A stretch of DNA of 64,000 nt from Actinoplanes sp. N902-109 (GCF_000389965.1 NC_021191.1:1427501-1491500); one strand, 5' to 3'; positions 9,003 through 18,185 are shown, counted from the first letter of the stretch. Notes: a model not told the origin generated them from the sequence alone. Numbers and translations: made by a program.

Positions 9003-9974
9003 TCACGTCCGGCAGGCGAGGCTGGGCCAGGTCCAGTTGCCGCCGTGCTGGACGGTGAAGCCGAAGGTGTTCCCGCTGCCGTTGGGGCGGGCGGTCATGA
9101 CCAGGCCGCTGCTGTCCCAGCTGACCGTTGCGTTCCAGGTAGCGATGATCTTCTGCGGCGACTGGATCGTGACGGTGACGATCCAGTTGGTGGCGCCGCT
9201 GACCGTGACCTGGCCGTTGAAGCGATCGGTCCACTTCTGGCCCTCGGCGTAGGTGGCTGTGCAGGAGCCGGTGCCACCGCCGCCACCGCCACCGCCGGGC
9301 GGGGGAGTGGTGCCGTCGGGAGCCACGGCGCGGCCGGTGCTGGGCGAGATCATGCCGGCGCACAGCCCGCGGTTGGTCAGCCCGGCGACGATCTGCGGGA
9401 TGGCGGCGATCGTGGTCGCGTACTGGTCGTGCATGAGGATCAACTGGCCGTTGCTGAGGGTGCTCGCGGCCTGGACGATCTGGGCGGTGGAGGCCCCGTT
9501 CCAGTCCTGCGAGTCGACGTCCCAGGTGACCGTGCGCAGCCCCAGCGCCGAGGCGGCGGACTGGAGCGTCGCGTTCGTCTCCCCGTACGGCGGCCGGAAG
9601 ATCTTGGGGGCGGGCCCGCCCCCGGACTGGATGGCGCTCTGGGTGCGGGAAAGTTCGGACGACATCTGGGCGGAGCTCAGGTTGAGCATGTGCGGATGCG
9701 TGTAGCTGTGGTTGCCGATCCACATGCCGGCCGAGACCTCGGCCGCGACCAGGCCCGGGTTGGCCGCGGCGTTCTGCCCGATGTTGAACAGCGTGGCCCG
9801 GACGTTGTTCGAGCGCAGCGTGCTGAGCAGGGTGTTGGTGTTGCTGGGGTTGGGGCCGTCGTCGTAGGTCAGCGCGACGTAGCCGTTGCTGCAGGCGGCG
9901 GGGGCGGCGGAGGCGGGTGCTGCGGGTGCCGCGACAGCGAGGAGCAGGCTCGCGGCGAGGACGGTTTTCAGCAT
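9003..9974 (-). CDS. Secreted CE4 polysaccharide deacetylase with C-terminal CBM2
   Basis: The 323-aa product begins with a signal peptide (VLAASLLLAVAAPAAPASA). The NodB domain carries all five motifs: TYDDGP, HSYTHPH (metal histidines), RPPYGE, WDVDSQDW and LILMHD. A Gly/Pro linker (PPPGGGGGGGGTG) leads to a CBM2 module (CTATYAEGQKW...WPSLACRT) with its terminal cysteine pair. CE4 enzymes with a CBM2 are usually acetylxylan esterases or chitin deacetylases, secreted to attack plant or fungal polysaccharide; the GH54 enzyme at 12327 supports xylan. It converges with the MFS gene across two hairpins. Confidence 0.92.
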   Translation of the reverse strand: MLKTVLAASLLLAVAAPAAPASAAPAACSNGYVALTYDDGPNPSNTNTLLSTLRSNNVRATLFNIGQNAAANPGLVAAEVSAGMWIGNHSYTHPHMLNLSSAQMSSELSRTQSAIQSGGGPAPKIFRPPYGETNATLQSAASALGLRTVTWDVDSQDWNGASTAQIVQAASTLSNGQLILMHDQYATTIAAIPQIVAGLTNRGLCAGMISPSTGRAVAPDGTTPPPGGGGGGGGTGSCTATYAEGQKWTDRFNGQVTVSGATNWIVTVTIQSPQKIIATWNATVSWDSSGLVMTARPNGSGNTFGFTVQHGGNWTWPSLACRT

Positions 9975-10077
9975 GCCCCATTGTTGTGTGTCGATCTGAT
10001 GAACGTCAATGTCCTATCCCGGAACCCCACCGATAGTTGCGGGCCGTTGGGAGCTGGGCACTTGTCGATACGAACGG

Positions 10078-11475
10078 CTATTTGGCGACGGCCAGAACCG
10101 GCTCGGGCTCCGTAACTTCCGGTGCTCCCGGCAGCAGGAAGGACAACGCGACCGCCGCCGCGGTGAACCCGATCGTCCAGCGGAACGCCTGGTCGAACGC
10201 TCCGGCCACGCTGCCGGTGGTGAGCGCGTGCTGCAGGATCACCGCGCTCACCGCAACGCCGAAGGAGCCGCCGACCTGCTGCGCGATGCGGGTGATGATG
10301 CTGGCGTGCGGCACCTCGGCGCGTTCCAGACCCTGGTACGCCACACTCATCAGCGGGATCGTCACCGCGCCCAGGCCGATGCCGTTGACCAGCAGCGCCG
10401 CGAGCAGCAGCGGCCGGGGTGTCGAAGCGGTGGCAGTGGCGAACGGCAGCAGCGCCACACCGACGATGGCAAAGCCGGTCAGGGCCACGTAGCGGCCACC
10501 GATCCGGTCGGTCAGCCGGCCCGCGAGTGAGCGGCTGAGCAGCGTGCCGACGCCCTGCGGGATCAGCATCAGACCGGCCCCGAGGGCATCCGTGCCACGG
10601 ACCTGCTGCCAGAACAGGGGCAGCAGCAGCGTTGCGCCGTACAGCGCCGCGCCCGTCAGGAACAGCAGCGAGGCGGCCGACGTCAACGGGCGGTGCCGGA
10701 GAAGCTGGACGTCGATCAGGGGCGCGTGCGGGGTTCGTACCGCATGGACCGCGAAAGCGGCGATCAGCGCGAGCCCGGCGACGACCGGGACCAGGACGTC
10801 GGTGCGGTGCCAACCGCCGGCGCGGCTGACGTTGGTGAGGCCGAAGATCACCGCGACCACCCCGGGCGAGATCAACAGCATTCCCGGTACGTCGAGACGG
10901 GCGCGACGGCCCCGTTCGCCGGCCGGAAGCAGGCGGACGGCGCAGGCCAGCCCGATCGCACCGAGCGGGACGTTGATCAGGAAGAGCCACCGCCAGTCGG
11001 CCGACGACAGGATCATCCCGCCGATCACCGGGCCCAGGATCGGCCCCAGCGCCGCGGGCAGGCTGATCACCGACATCACGCGACCCAGGTTGCGTCCGTG
11101 TGCGGCCTGCATGAGCAGCGTGGACATCAGCGGCAGCATGATCCCGCCACCGATGCCCTGCAGCACTCGGAAGCCGATCAGGGTGGCCGCGTTCCCGGCG
11201 AAGGCGCAGGCTACCGAGCCGGCCAGGAACGTCGACAGGGCGATCAGCCACAGCCGCTTGCCGCCGATGCGGGACTGCGCCCACCCGGCCACCGGGATCG
11301 TGACGAACAGCGCCAGCAGGTACGCGGTGCTGACCCACTGGATCGTGCTCAAGGGGGCGTGCAGGTCAGCGGCCAGATCGTGGAGCGCGACGCTGACGAT
11401 GGTGGTGTCGAAGATGACGGCCAGGGCGCCGGTCACGATGGCGATCGCCGTCCGGGTCAGCTCATTAAGATGCAT
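10078..11475 (-). CDS. MFS transporter, DHA2 (EmrB/QacA-type)
   Basis: The 465-aa protein has about 14 membrane segments. Marker sequences are FDTTIVSVAL in the first helix (DHA2 motif D1), GWAQSRIGGKRLWL (motif A) and VISLPAALGPILGPVIGG (motif C, the antiporter motif). The ATG at 11475 lies inside an operator arm and 6 nt after TAAGAT on the same strand, so the transcript looks leaderless. It is divergent from the TetR gene at 11511, its presumed repressor. The substrate is unknown. Confidence 0.92.
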   Translation of the reverse strand: MHLNELTRTAIAIVTGALAVIFDTTIVSVALHDLAADLHAPLSTIQWVSTAYLLALFVTIPVAGWAQSRIGGKRLWLIALSTFLAGSVACAFAGNAATLIGFRVLQGIGGGIMLPLMSTLLMQAAHGRNLGRVMSVISLPAALGPILGPVIGGMILSSADWRWLFLINVPLGAIGLACAVRLLPAGERGRRARLDVPGMLLISPGVVAVIFGLTNVSRAGGWHRTDVLVPVVAGLALIAAFAVHAVRTPHAPLIDVQLLRHRPLTSAASLLFLTGAALYGATLLLPLFWQQVRGTDALGAGLMLIPQGVGTLLSRSLAGRLTDRIGGRYVALTGFAIVGVALLPFATATASTPRPLLLAALLVNGIGLGAVTIPLMSVAYQGLERAEVPHASIITRIAQQVGGSFGVAVSAVILQHALTTGSVAGAFDQAFRWTIGFTAAAVALSFLLPGAPEVTEPEPVLAVAK

Positions 11476-11520
11476 AGCCGCATCTTATGAACGGCTGCTA
11501 AGATGCGCAAGTGCATCCTG
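11466..11520. promoter_or_regulatory. Paired operators overlapping both divergent -10 boxes and start codons
   Basis: The perfect dyad TAAGATGC-N6-GCATCTTA at 11466-11487 is followed by a second, imperfect one at 11499-11520 (GCATCCTG on the right). The centres are 33 bp apart, three helical turns. TAAGAT in the left arm of the second copy is the -10 box of the TetR gene (GTG 6 nt later). TAAGAT in the right arm of the first, read on the minus strand, is the -10 box of the MFS gene (ATG 6 nt later). Confidence 0.8.
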
Positions 11521-12092
11521 TTGGTCGTCGGCGACGCGGGTCCGAGCTGGAAGAGGCCCTGCTGGACGCCGCATGGCAAGAGCTGAAGGACAACGGCTAC
11601 GCCGGCTTCACGCTCGAGGCGGTGGCTGCCCGGGCCGGCACGAGCCGGCCGGTGCTGGCGCGGCGCTGGGCGAGCAAGCACGAGCTGCTGCGCGCGGCCG
11701 TACGGCAGGCGCACTCCCGCACGGTCCTGCCGGTGCCCGACACCGGCAGCCTGCGCGGCGACATCATCGAGATGCTGCGCGAGTTCAACGCCGACCGGGT
11801 CGACTTCGCCACCGTGCTCGGCGTCCAGCTCGGCGGCTACTACCAGGAGACCGGCAGCAGCCTGGCCGACCTGCGCGACGTGATCATCAGCGGGCACGAT
11901 TCGACGCTGGAACAGGTGCTGCAGCGCGCCGTCGACCGCGGCGAGGCCGACCCGGCCAAGCTCACCCCGCGCATCCGCACGCTGCCGTTCGACCTGTTCC
12001 GGCAGCACATCCTGATGACCCTCACCCCGATGCCGGAGGACGCGATGGAGCAGATCGTCGACGAGATCTTCCTGCCGCTGGTGACTCCCTAG
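11511..12092 (+). CDS. TetR-family transcriptional repressor of the divergent MFS pump
   Basis: The 193-aa product has a TetR helix-turn-helix (LEEALLDAAWQELKDNGYAGFTLEAVAARAGTSRPVLARRWASKHELL) and a C-terminal domain of the tetracyclin-repressor-like kind. GTG at 11511 is supported by the leaderless -10 box and by the arginine-rich N-terminus preceding helix 1. It probably represses itself and the MFS gene through the operator pair in the 35-bp gap. It ends on CTAG shared with the convergent small gene. Confidence 0.92.
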   Translation: MHPVGRRRRGSELEEALLDAAWQELKDNGYAGFTLEAVAARAGTSRPVLARRWASKHELLRAAVRQAHSRTVLPVPDTGSLRGDIIEMLREFNADRVDFATVLGVQLGGYYQETGSSLADLRDVIISGHDSTLEQVLQRAVDRGEADPAKLTPRIRTLPFDLFRQHILMTLTPMPEDAMEQIVDEIFLPLVTP

Positions 12093-12295
12093 CGGTCCCA
12101 GCCGTCGCAGTGGTCGTCAGGTTCGGCCTCGGGGAGCAGATCGAGCAGGTCGGGACCCTGGTGGCCGGTGTCGACCGACCTGCCGATCAGGCCGAGCTGC
12201 GCCGCGCAGTCGCGGCCGAAGCCCTTCACCATCCGGTCGGCCCGGGTCAGGTGCCCACAGCGCGGGCACCTGAGCATCACCGGCCGATCCGTCAC
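12089..12295 (-). CDS. Small zinc-ribbon protein (DUF6011-like)
   Basis: A 68-aa product with CPRCGHL near residue 10 and GFGRDCAAQLG near residue 25. This matches the CxxCG...GxGxxC spacing of DUF6011-type domains, which occur in many short actinobacterial proteins of unknown role. An acidic tail follows (LPEAEPDDHCDGWD). It starts at GTG and ends in a 4-nt overlap with the convergent TetR gene. Function unknown. Confidence 0.6.
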   Translation of the reverse strand: MTDRPVMLRCPRCGHLTRADRMVKGFGRDCAAQLGLIGRSVDTGHQGPDLLDLLPEAEPDDHCDGWDR

Positions 12296-12326
12296 ACTCC
12301 TGTCCTACACCATCGGCGGCCCGCTC

Positions 12327-13802
12327 TCACGGAGCAATCGACCACAGCTGGCACGTGTTGTTGAGCCACATCCACATCTGCGCCTTGGTGCCGTTCGCGG
12401 TGCCGCAGTTCTGGTTGTCGAGCACCATGCCGCTGTTCTCCACCACCAGCTCGTAGCGGCCGTTGCCCGCCGGGATGACCGCCCACTGCTGGCAGGTGTT
12501 GCCCAGCGGCTGCCACAGGTTGACGGCGGTGCCGAGCGCCAGCCCGCAGTTGACCGCGTCGAGCACCTTGCCGGCGTTGACGTTCGTGATGGTCCACTTG
12601 TTCGGGCCGACGTTGGTGAAGCGCCACTGCTGGCAGGGGTTGTTCAGGTTCTGCCACTGGTCGATCGCCGTGCCGTTGGCGGTGCCGCAGTTGACCGCGT
12701 CGAGCAGTTTGCCGCTGGTCAGATTGGTCAGCCGGTAGGCCGTGCCGCTGACCGGGAACGTGACGCTCTTGGTGTAGCCGACCGAGACGATGTTGGCCTG
12801 CACCGACTCCTCGGTGGCGTCACTCGGGTAGCCGCTGGTCAGCACGCCCTCGAAGAACGACCCCACCGAGCCGTTGCTGTTGTCGCCGCCGATGCCGAGG
12901 ATGATCGCGCCCTGCTTGGTCATCGGCCGGTAACCGGACTGGCTGGGCAGCGCTCCGTTGTAGCGCGTCGCCAGGCCGCCGGACTGTGCGTTGCCGTCCT
13001 TGATCGCGTACGTGGAGGTGCCGTTGTTCTTGAGCACCGCGGTCACGAACGCGCTGTTGCGCCCGGTGTTCGCGGTCCACGAGCCGTCGCCGCCGGCGAA
13101 CAGCCCGTTCTCCAGGTCGGCGGCAACCCGCGGCCCCGCGGCGCACGGCGAGAACCAGCACAGGTTGCCGAAGTAGATCGCGTCCATGTCACCGTTCCCG
13201 GTGTCCATGTTGTTGGTCTCGGCGTTGCCGTAGTCGAAGCAGCACCGGTCGTTGACGTGGGTGCCCTCGGTCACCATGTACAGGCCCTCGGGCTGGCTGC
13301 CGGTGGCGACGCCGTTCGTCGCATTGTTGCGGTACCCGTTGCCGGCCGAGATGTAGACGCCGTACACCTTGTGCCCGCCGGCCGTCACGGGCAGTGCCGC
13401 GGCATTCGCCCCTTGGTCGGCGGTCGGGTTGGCACCCCCGCCGGGCGCGATCGTCAGGTCGTTGTGCCGCGACGTCTGGTCGTAGATGCGTACGATCGTG
13501 CAGTACGTACCGGAGCAGAACGAGTCCTGCGTCGCGGCGTTGGCATACCCACCCGCGCTGAGCACCCCGACGTTGGTGGTGGCCCCGTCGGACCAGCGCC
13601 GCACCTGGTACAACGAGCCGCTGTAGGACCCGAACAACGCCCGGGTGGTGCTGTGCGCGGCAACGCAGGGAGTGCCGCCGCTCGCATAGATGTCACAGGG
13701 CAGCGTGCCCGCCGCCTGCGCCGCCGTGCCCGGAACGGTGAGCAGTGCAGCAGCGGCGAGAACCGCGCCGGCGGCGATGGTCCGCCATTGTCTGAGACCC
13801 AT
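12327..13802 (-). CDS. Secreted alpha-L-arabinofuranosidase (GH54) with ricin-type CBM13
   Basis: The 491-aa product has a signal peptide (AAGAVLAAAALLTVPGTAAQA). The GH54 catalytic domain follows (PCDIYASGGTPCVAAHSTTRALF, IYDQTSRHNDLTIAP, GNAETNNMDTGNGDMDAIYFG) up to about residue 345. A ricin B-type trefoil (CBM13) follows, with three repeats ending QQW, QQW and QLW. GH54 enzymes release arabinose from arabinoxylan. Most bear CBM42, so CBM13 here is a different binding partner. A GGAAGG ribosome site precedes the ATG. Confidence 0.92.
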   Translation of the reverse strand: MGLRQWRTIAAGAVLAAAALLTVPGTAAQAAGTLPCDIYASGGTPCVAAHSTTRALFGSYSGSLYQVRRWSDGATTNVGVLSAGGYANAATQDSFCSGTYCTIVRIYDQTSRHNDLTIAPGGGANPTADQGANAAALPVTAGGHKVYGVYISAGNGYRNNATNGVATGSQPEGLYMVTEGTHVNDRCCFDYGNAETNNMDTGNGDMDAIYFGNLCWFSPCAAGPRVAADLENGLFAGGDGSWTANTGRNSAFVTAVLKNNGTSTYAIKDGNAQSGGLATRYNGALPSQSGYRPMTKQGAIILGIGGDNSNGSVGSFFEGVLTSGYPSDATEESVQANIVSVGYTKSVTFPVSGTAYRLTNLTSGKLLDAVNCGTANGTAIDQWQNLNNPCQQWRFTNVGPNKWTITNVNAGKVLDAVNCGLALGTAVNLWQPLGNTCQQWAVIPAGNGRYELVVENSGMVLDNQNCGTANGTKAQMWMWLNNTCQLWSIAP

Positions 13803-13832
13803 GGTGAGCCTTCCGTACGGAGGGAGCGGTGC

Positions 13833-13877
13833 TGTGACCGTTCACATAGATGTAGTTCAATGTTTTCAGAAAGTCAA
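13833..13877 (-). promoter_or_regulatory. Promoter and CRP-like palindrome upstream of the arabinofuranosidase gene
   Basis: On the minus strand TTGACT (13877-13872) and TACATC (13854-13849) are 17 bp apart, a plausible -35/-10 pair. Just downstream lies the dyad TGTGA-N4-TCACA (13833-13846), placed to control transcription. The binding protein is unknown; LacI or CRP types are possible. Confidence 0.5.
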
Positions 13878-13946
13878 CGGCCCGTGACGGCGGCGCCTGG
13901 CAACCGGCGTTCGCCATCGTTGTCACCGGAGCATCGGTGAGCTGAT

Positions 13947-14960
13947 TCAGCTTGTCGTCGACCAGGCGCGCAAGCGGTCAGCGGCCAGGGCCGCGCGGAC
14001 CCGGGCGGTTTCGGCCCGGGCGTGGGCGCCGCTGTGCTGGCGGTTGCGGTGCGGTGCGGCCGAGGTCGCTGCGCGAACGGTGAAGGTGTCGTTGCTGCGC
14101 CACATGTCGATGTCGTCGCAGAGTTGCCGGGCGAGCCACAGTCCCGCTCCGGCCCGCCCGGAACTGTCGGCTGTCCGGTAGCCGGCAGTGGGGTCGGGGC
14201 GGCCGGTCCCGTGGTCGGTGACACGGCAGTCGATCGTCTGTCCCTCGGCCCACAGCGTGAGTTCCAGTGGTGGTGCGCCGTGGAGGTAGCCGTTGGTGAG
14301 GATCTCGTTGACGGCCGCGACAAAGTCGGTCCGGATGAGGGTCGGGACGTCTGACAGGTGTGCCGCGACGTGTTGCCGGATCGAATGCAGTTCCTGAATG
14401 GTGTCCGACCTGGCTATCCGCAGGACCGGCGGTGCGGCTGGCGGCGGGACCGGCCGGTGGGTGGTGTGTCGGAACAGAATCGACACGGGGTCGCCGTGTC
14501 CCGGATTGGGTCGTGGCCCGTAGCGGGTCAGGAGAACGCCGTGGGTGCTCAGAAGGCTGCCGAGCAGAGGCTTCGGAACCGGGGTTCGATAAGCGCACAC
14601 GATGCGCGCGTCGCTGGTGTCGTTGGTCAGGTCGAGGGCGGCTTCGCAACGCGCGGCGCGGGCCTGCTCCACGGCGGTGCGGCCGGGGTCCGGTTCGGCG
14701 ATGATCGTGGTTGCGGTGAACCGGGCGTCGCGGCGGCGGGCCTGCCTGCGGTATTCCGCGATCGCCCCCGCCGGGCGGGTGTGGATGTCGGGTCGCGGTG
14801 CCGGCACGGTGAAGTGACCGGGGAGTACGCCGGCCAGCTCGTCGTGGTGGGTGGCATCGCAGGCCAGCAGCACGAGATGGTCCGCAGCAGGAGGGGCGGC
14901 CCTGAGGATGTCGGCGAGGTCGTGCCGATCGTGGTAGAGCAGGAGCGCGTGGCTGTTCAT
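13947..14960 (-). CDS. MEDS-domain protein with C-terminal HATPase_c (anti-sigma kinase type)
   Basis: The 337-aa product has an N-terminal MEDS domain (HALLLYHDRHDLADIL..., about residues 1-170), found in sensors and sigma-factor regulators. A GHKL/HATPase domain follows with N box FVAAVNEILTNGYLHG and a G-rich GAGLWLARQLCDDI, as in RsbW-type serine kinases that sequester anti-anti-sigma factors. The ATG overlaps the upstream gene's stop by 4 nt. The C-terminus is Arg/Ala rich. Likely the kinase of the partner-switching module here. Confidence 0.82.
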   Translation of the reverse strand: MNSHALLLYHDRHDLADILRAAPPAADHLVLLACDATHHDELAGVLPGHFTVPAPRPDIHTRPAGAIAEYRRQARRRDARFTATTIIAEPDPGRTAVEQARAARCEAALDLTNDTSDARIVCAYRTPVPKPLLGSLLSTHGVLLTRYGPRPNPGHGDPVSILFRHTTHRPVPPPAAPPVLRIARSDTIQELHSIRQHVAAHLSDVPTLIRTDFVAAVNEILTNGYLHGAPPLELTLWAEGQTIDCRVTDHGTGRPDPTAGYRTADSSGRAGAGLWLARQLCDDIDMWRSNDTFTVRAATSAAPHRNRQHSGAHARAETARVRAALAADRLRAWSTTS

Positions 14961-16006
14961 GGGCGTCGGCCGGTCACGATCTCGGCCGCGTCGGGGATCA
15001 GCCGTAACCGGCGGGTGGCATCGAGGGCGTCCAGCACGCGCCGGGCCTCATGGTCGGCGTCGAACAGCACGTAGTGGTGCACTCCCTGGGTGGTGCACAG
15101 CTCGACCGCGGCGAGCAGGGCTCGCACCCCGGCGACAGCGAGCGATCTCACCGCGTTCACGTCGATGATGAGCACCTGACCGGCATCCAGAGTCATGATC
15201 ACCTGATGGGCGGCGGCCGTGAACGCGGGGGAGGTGAGGACGTCCAGTGGTCCGCGTACGGTCAGCGTGATGACGTCGTCGGTGGTCCGAGTGGCAGTGA
15301 TGTCGGCGTTCATTCGTGACTCCCGGCGGTTCGGCCTCGCTTGCTGAGCAGGCGTTGGGGCGGGCGTCGGCACCCGTTCGCCCGGGTTGGTGGTGACCTG
15401 CGCCATGGCGCGGGCCGCCGGCCATGCGAGATGTCGCTGCTCTCGATGGCGGCCGGGCGCGTGATGATGCAAGGAGAGCACACCGAGGAGCCGGCCATGA
15501 TCGGCGTGCAGCGGATAAGCGTGCAGCGCGCGGGTGCCGGCATCGAGCAGGACTGGCAGTCCGGCGACGGTCGGACTGGTGGCGATGTCATCGATCAGGA
15601 CGGGTTCGCCCGTACGCAGAACGTCCCCGTACGGGCCGGCTGTAGCTGTGTCCACGATGGTGAACAACGTGACGATCTTGTGGTTCACGCCGCGGTGACG
15701 GGCGATCCGTAAGGTGCCGGGGTCCAGCGTCACCGTGTGCAGTATGCAGCCGTCGGCGACCGCGGCGGCGGCGATGACTATCGCGGTCAGCGCGACCGAC
15801 CGGTCGGTGACGCTGAGAAAGTCCTCGGAGACCAGCGTGTGCGGCGTTTCGGTCAGCCGTTGCCGGAAGGTGGCCAGCAGCTGTTGCCGGCTGGCCCGCA
15901 CCTCGGCGTCGATCAGGGCCTGCTCCGTGCGCCGCTGCACCTCCGCGACGTCAACCGGGGCGTGCGGTCCCCCGGTGGAGCGAGCGGGTCTCAGCCGGTC
16001 CTGCAC
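14957..16006 (-). CDS. GAF domain-STAS domain regulator (anti-sigma factor antagonist type)
   Basis: The 349-aa protein has an N-terminal amphipathic helix (RTEQALIDAEVRASRQQLLATFRQRL), a GAF sensor (about 40-200, with DGCILHTVTLDPGTLRIARHRG and the VLLDAGTRALHAYPLHAD core), a Pro-rich linker, and a C-terminal STAS domain (about 232-345, NADITATRTTDDVITLTVRGPLD). STAS proteins capture the anti-sigma kinase when unphosphorylated. The classical phosphorylatable serine position reads RSLAVAGVRAL, so a Ser is present. Its stop overlaps the MEDS/HATPase gene, implying co-expression and partnership. Confidence 0.82.
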   Translation of the reverse strand: MQDRLRPARSTGGPHAPVDVAEVQRRTEQALIDAEVRASRQQLLATFRQRLTETPHTLVSEDFLSVTDRSVALTAIVIAAAAVADGCILHTVTLDPGTLRIARHRGVNHKIVTLFTIVDTATAGPYGDVLRTGEPVLIDDIATSPTVAGLPVLLDAGTRALHAYPLHADHGRLLGVLSLHHHAPGRHREQRHLAWPAARAMAQVTTNPGERVPTPAPTPAQQARPNRRESRMNADITATRTTDDVITLTVRGPLDVLTSPAFTAAAHQVIMTLDAGQVLIIDVNAVRSLAVAGVRALLAAVELCTTQGVHHYVLFDADHEARRVLDALDATRRLRLIPDAAEIVTGRRP

Positions 16007-16202
16007 GGGTCACCGCCTGGCATCGTCTGGTCAACGACCGTCTGTCGACGATACCCGCAACCCCTGTCGCCGTACCTCGTGCGAGGGGTCGTCGTCAATC
16101 GGACCTGTGCGGGTCGTGGGTCAGGTGCGGCGGCAGGCTGCCGGCGCAGCCGGCCGGGACCGGAGGTTGACCTGCCGGAACCCTGCCCGGCCCCGAAGCT
16201 GG

Positions 16203-18185
16203 CTAGGCGTCCCGCTCGGCCGGAGGCTGCGGGTCGTCGGTGGCGTGATCGAGGCGCACCAGGGTCAATATCTGATCAGCGGGAGTGCCGGTGGGCGCGT
16301 ACAGGGTGAGGGCGGTGCCGTTGGTTCGGTGGGCGGCGACCGTCCGGTGCAGGGCGGCGACTCCGGCGCTGGCGAGGTGGCTGACACCGGTGACGTCAAC
16401 GATCAGGTCCCGGGTGCCGGCTGCTCCGGCCGCGCGCAGGGCACGCTCGACCTGGTCCGCGGTGGCCGCGTCCACCGGTCCGTCGATGCGGATGCGCGGC
16501 GTGGGCGACCAGGGCTGTTCGAGCAGCAACAGCGGATCGGCCTGCGCCGGCCGCGGCACCGGCCGGCCGGAGAGCAGCTCGTCGGCACTCAGCAACCACG
16601 CGGGCCGGGTGAGCACGTGCGTGACGGTCGCGGTGGTGCCGTGGTCGTCATGATCGATGCGCAGATCGGTGACCATGGCCGCGGCCATCTGCAGGCCCAT
16701 CCCGCGGTCGGGTGACGGCTGCGGTTGCCGCCAGGCGCCACGGTCGCGGATCTGCGCGGTCAGCCGCCCGTCCGGCTGCAGCTCGACAGTGATCACGCAG
16801 GTCGTGTCCGGGCCCACCCGGTCGGGGTAGGCGTGCTCCAAACTGTTGGTGACCAGTTCCACCAGTGCGTGCCGCACCGCGCTGTCGTCCTGCGGATCAG
16901 CGCCGCACCCGGTGAACCAGTCCGTCAGCCGCTCCCGCAACGTCCTCAGTGCACCGTCGTCATCGACGCGGAAACGCAGACGTAACGGCTCAGGCGCTGC
17001 GGTACGCCGGGCGGCCAGCAGAGTGATGTCGTCGCTGTGCCCGGTCGCGCGGGTCAGCACTTCGAGTGTCTGGACGCAGGTCCGCTGAGCCGGGCGCAGC
17101 CCTTCGTCGCGCAGCACCCGGTCGGCCGCGACATCGGCCGCGACCTGAGCGAACTCGACCGTTGCCTGCGCCAGGGTGCGATGGGGCCGCTCGAGGATGC
17201 CGTCGGTGTAGAGCAGCATCGTCGCGCCGTCGTCGACCGTCGCGGTGGCCACCGACTCGGCGGTGAACGTGCCACCCACGCCCAGCGGTCCGGCGCCACT
17301 TTCCGGCAGGAACCGCGCCTCGCCGTCGGCCGGCAGCAGCAGCGGCGCGGGATGTCCGGCCGTGCAGTACGACAACGTGCCGGAACCCGGGTCGAGAACG
17401 GCGACGCACACGGTTGCCGCCTTGGCGCCGGGAATCCACTGCGCGGCCGCGTTCACCGCGCTCAACGCCACCGGTAGGTCACCGGTCGCCAGTAACCGCT
17501 CGTGCAGCAGGACCCGCAGCTGACCCATCGCCGCGGACGCGCCCAGGCCGTGCCCGACCACATCGCCGACGACCAGGGCCACCCGCCCGTCGTCGAGCAC
17601 GGCGGCGTCGAACCAGTCGCCGCCCGCGGTGGTCTCCGCGTCGGCGAGCAGATAGCTCGCCTCCACCTCCAGCCCGGGCAGCACCGGCAGGCCGCCCGGG
17701 AGCAGCTCGCGCTGGAATGCGTCGATCACATCCCGGGCCGCCTCGTTACGCCGCTCGGCCTCGGCAGCGCGTTCCTGGGCCGCCTGCCGCTCGCGCACCC
17801 GCGCGGTCACATCGAACCCGACCGCGATCACGCCAATGACCTTGTCGTCATCGTCGCGCCACGGCGTGAGGTCGAAGTCCATGTAGATCTCCGTGATGCC
17901 GCCCTGGGGCAGATTGATCTGCATCCGCCACTCGCGAGCACTTCGCGACGTGCCGGTGCGCACCACCTCGTCCCACAGATCGAGCAACCGCTGGTTGATC
18001 AGCTCGGGAAACTCTTCGGTCATCGGCGTGCCGAAGGGGCGCTCCCCGATCAGACCGACCATCACCCGGTTGTACGCCGCGATCCTCAGCTCGGGTCCTT
18101 CCGCGACGAACATCAGAGAGGACGCTTGTTCGAATGCGCTCAGCACCGCCCTGAGGCGCCGGTCCTCGTCGCTGCTGCTGTCCAT
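16203..18185 (-). CDS. PAS-PP2C phosphatase-HATPase-STAS multidomain sigma regulator
   Basis: The 660-aa product combines a PAS domain (about 15-130), a short coiled coil (RERQAAQERAAEAERRNEA), a SpoIIE-type PP2C phosphatase (about 165-390; GGDWFDA, VGDVVGHG, YTDGILE and SDDITLL carry the metal-binding aspartates), an RsbW-like HATPase (N box HALVELVTNSLEHAY) and a C-terminal STAS domain (VTGVSHLASAGVAAL). One chain thus carries phosphatase, kinase and substrate-like domains of a partner-switching circuit. A GGGGAA ribosome site precedes the ATG. The gap 16007-16202 to the GAF-STAS gene shows no gene. Confidence 0.9.
   Translation of the reverse strand: MDSSSDEDRRLRAVLSAFEQASSLMFVAEGPELRIAAYNRVMVGLIGERPFGTPMTEEFPELINQRLLDLWDEVVRTGTSRSAREWRMQINLPQGGITEIYMDFDLTPWRDDDDKVIGVIAVGFDVTARVRERQAAQERAAEAERRNEAARDVIDAFQRELLPGGLPVLPGLEVEASYLLADAETTAGGDWFDAAVLDDGRVALVVGDVVGHGLGASAAMGQLRVLLHERLLATGDLPVALSAVNAAAQWIPGAKAATVCVAVLDPGSGTLSYCTAGHPAPLLLPADGEARFLPESGAGPLGVGGTFTAESVATATVDDGATMLLYTDGILERPHRTLAQATVEFAQVAADVAADRVLRDEGLRPAQRTCVQTLEVLTRATGHSDDITLLAARRTAAPEPLRLRFRVDDDGALRTLRERLTDWFTGCGADPQDDSAVRHALVELVTNSLEHAYPDRVGPDTTCVITVELQPDGRLTAQIRDRGAWRQPQPSPDRGMGLQMAAAMVTDLRIDHDDHGTTATVTHVLTRPAWLLSADELLSGRPVPRPAQADPLLLLEQPWSPTPRIRIDGPVDAATADQVERALRAAGAAGTRDLIVDVTGVSHLASAGVAALHRTVAAHRTNGTALTLYAPTGTPADQILTLVRLDHATDDPQPPAERDA

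Noticed and set aside
12168..13940. 590-codon plus-strand frame antisense to the arabinofuranosidase
   Set aside because: The minus strand has a signal peptide, a GH54 domain and ricin repeats; the plus frame is Val/Arg/Gly-rich with no domain.
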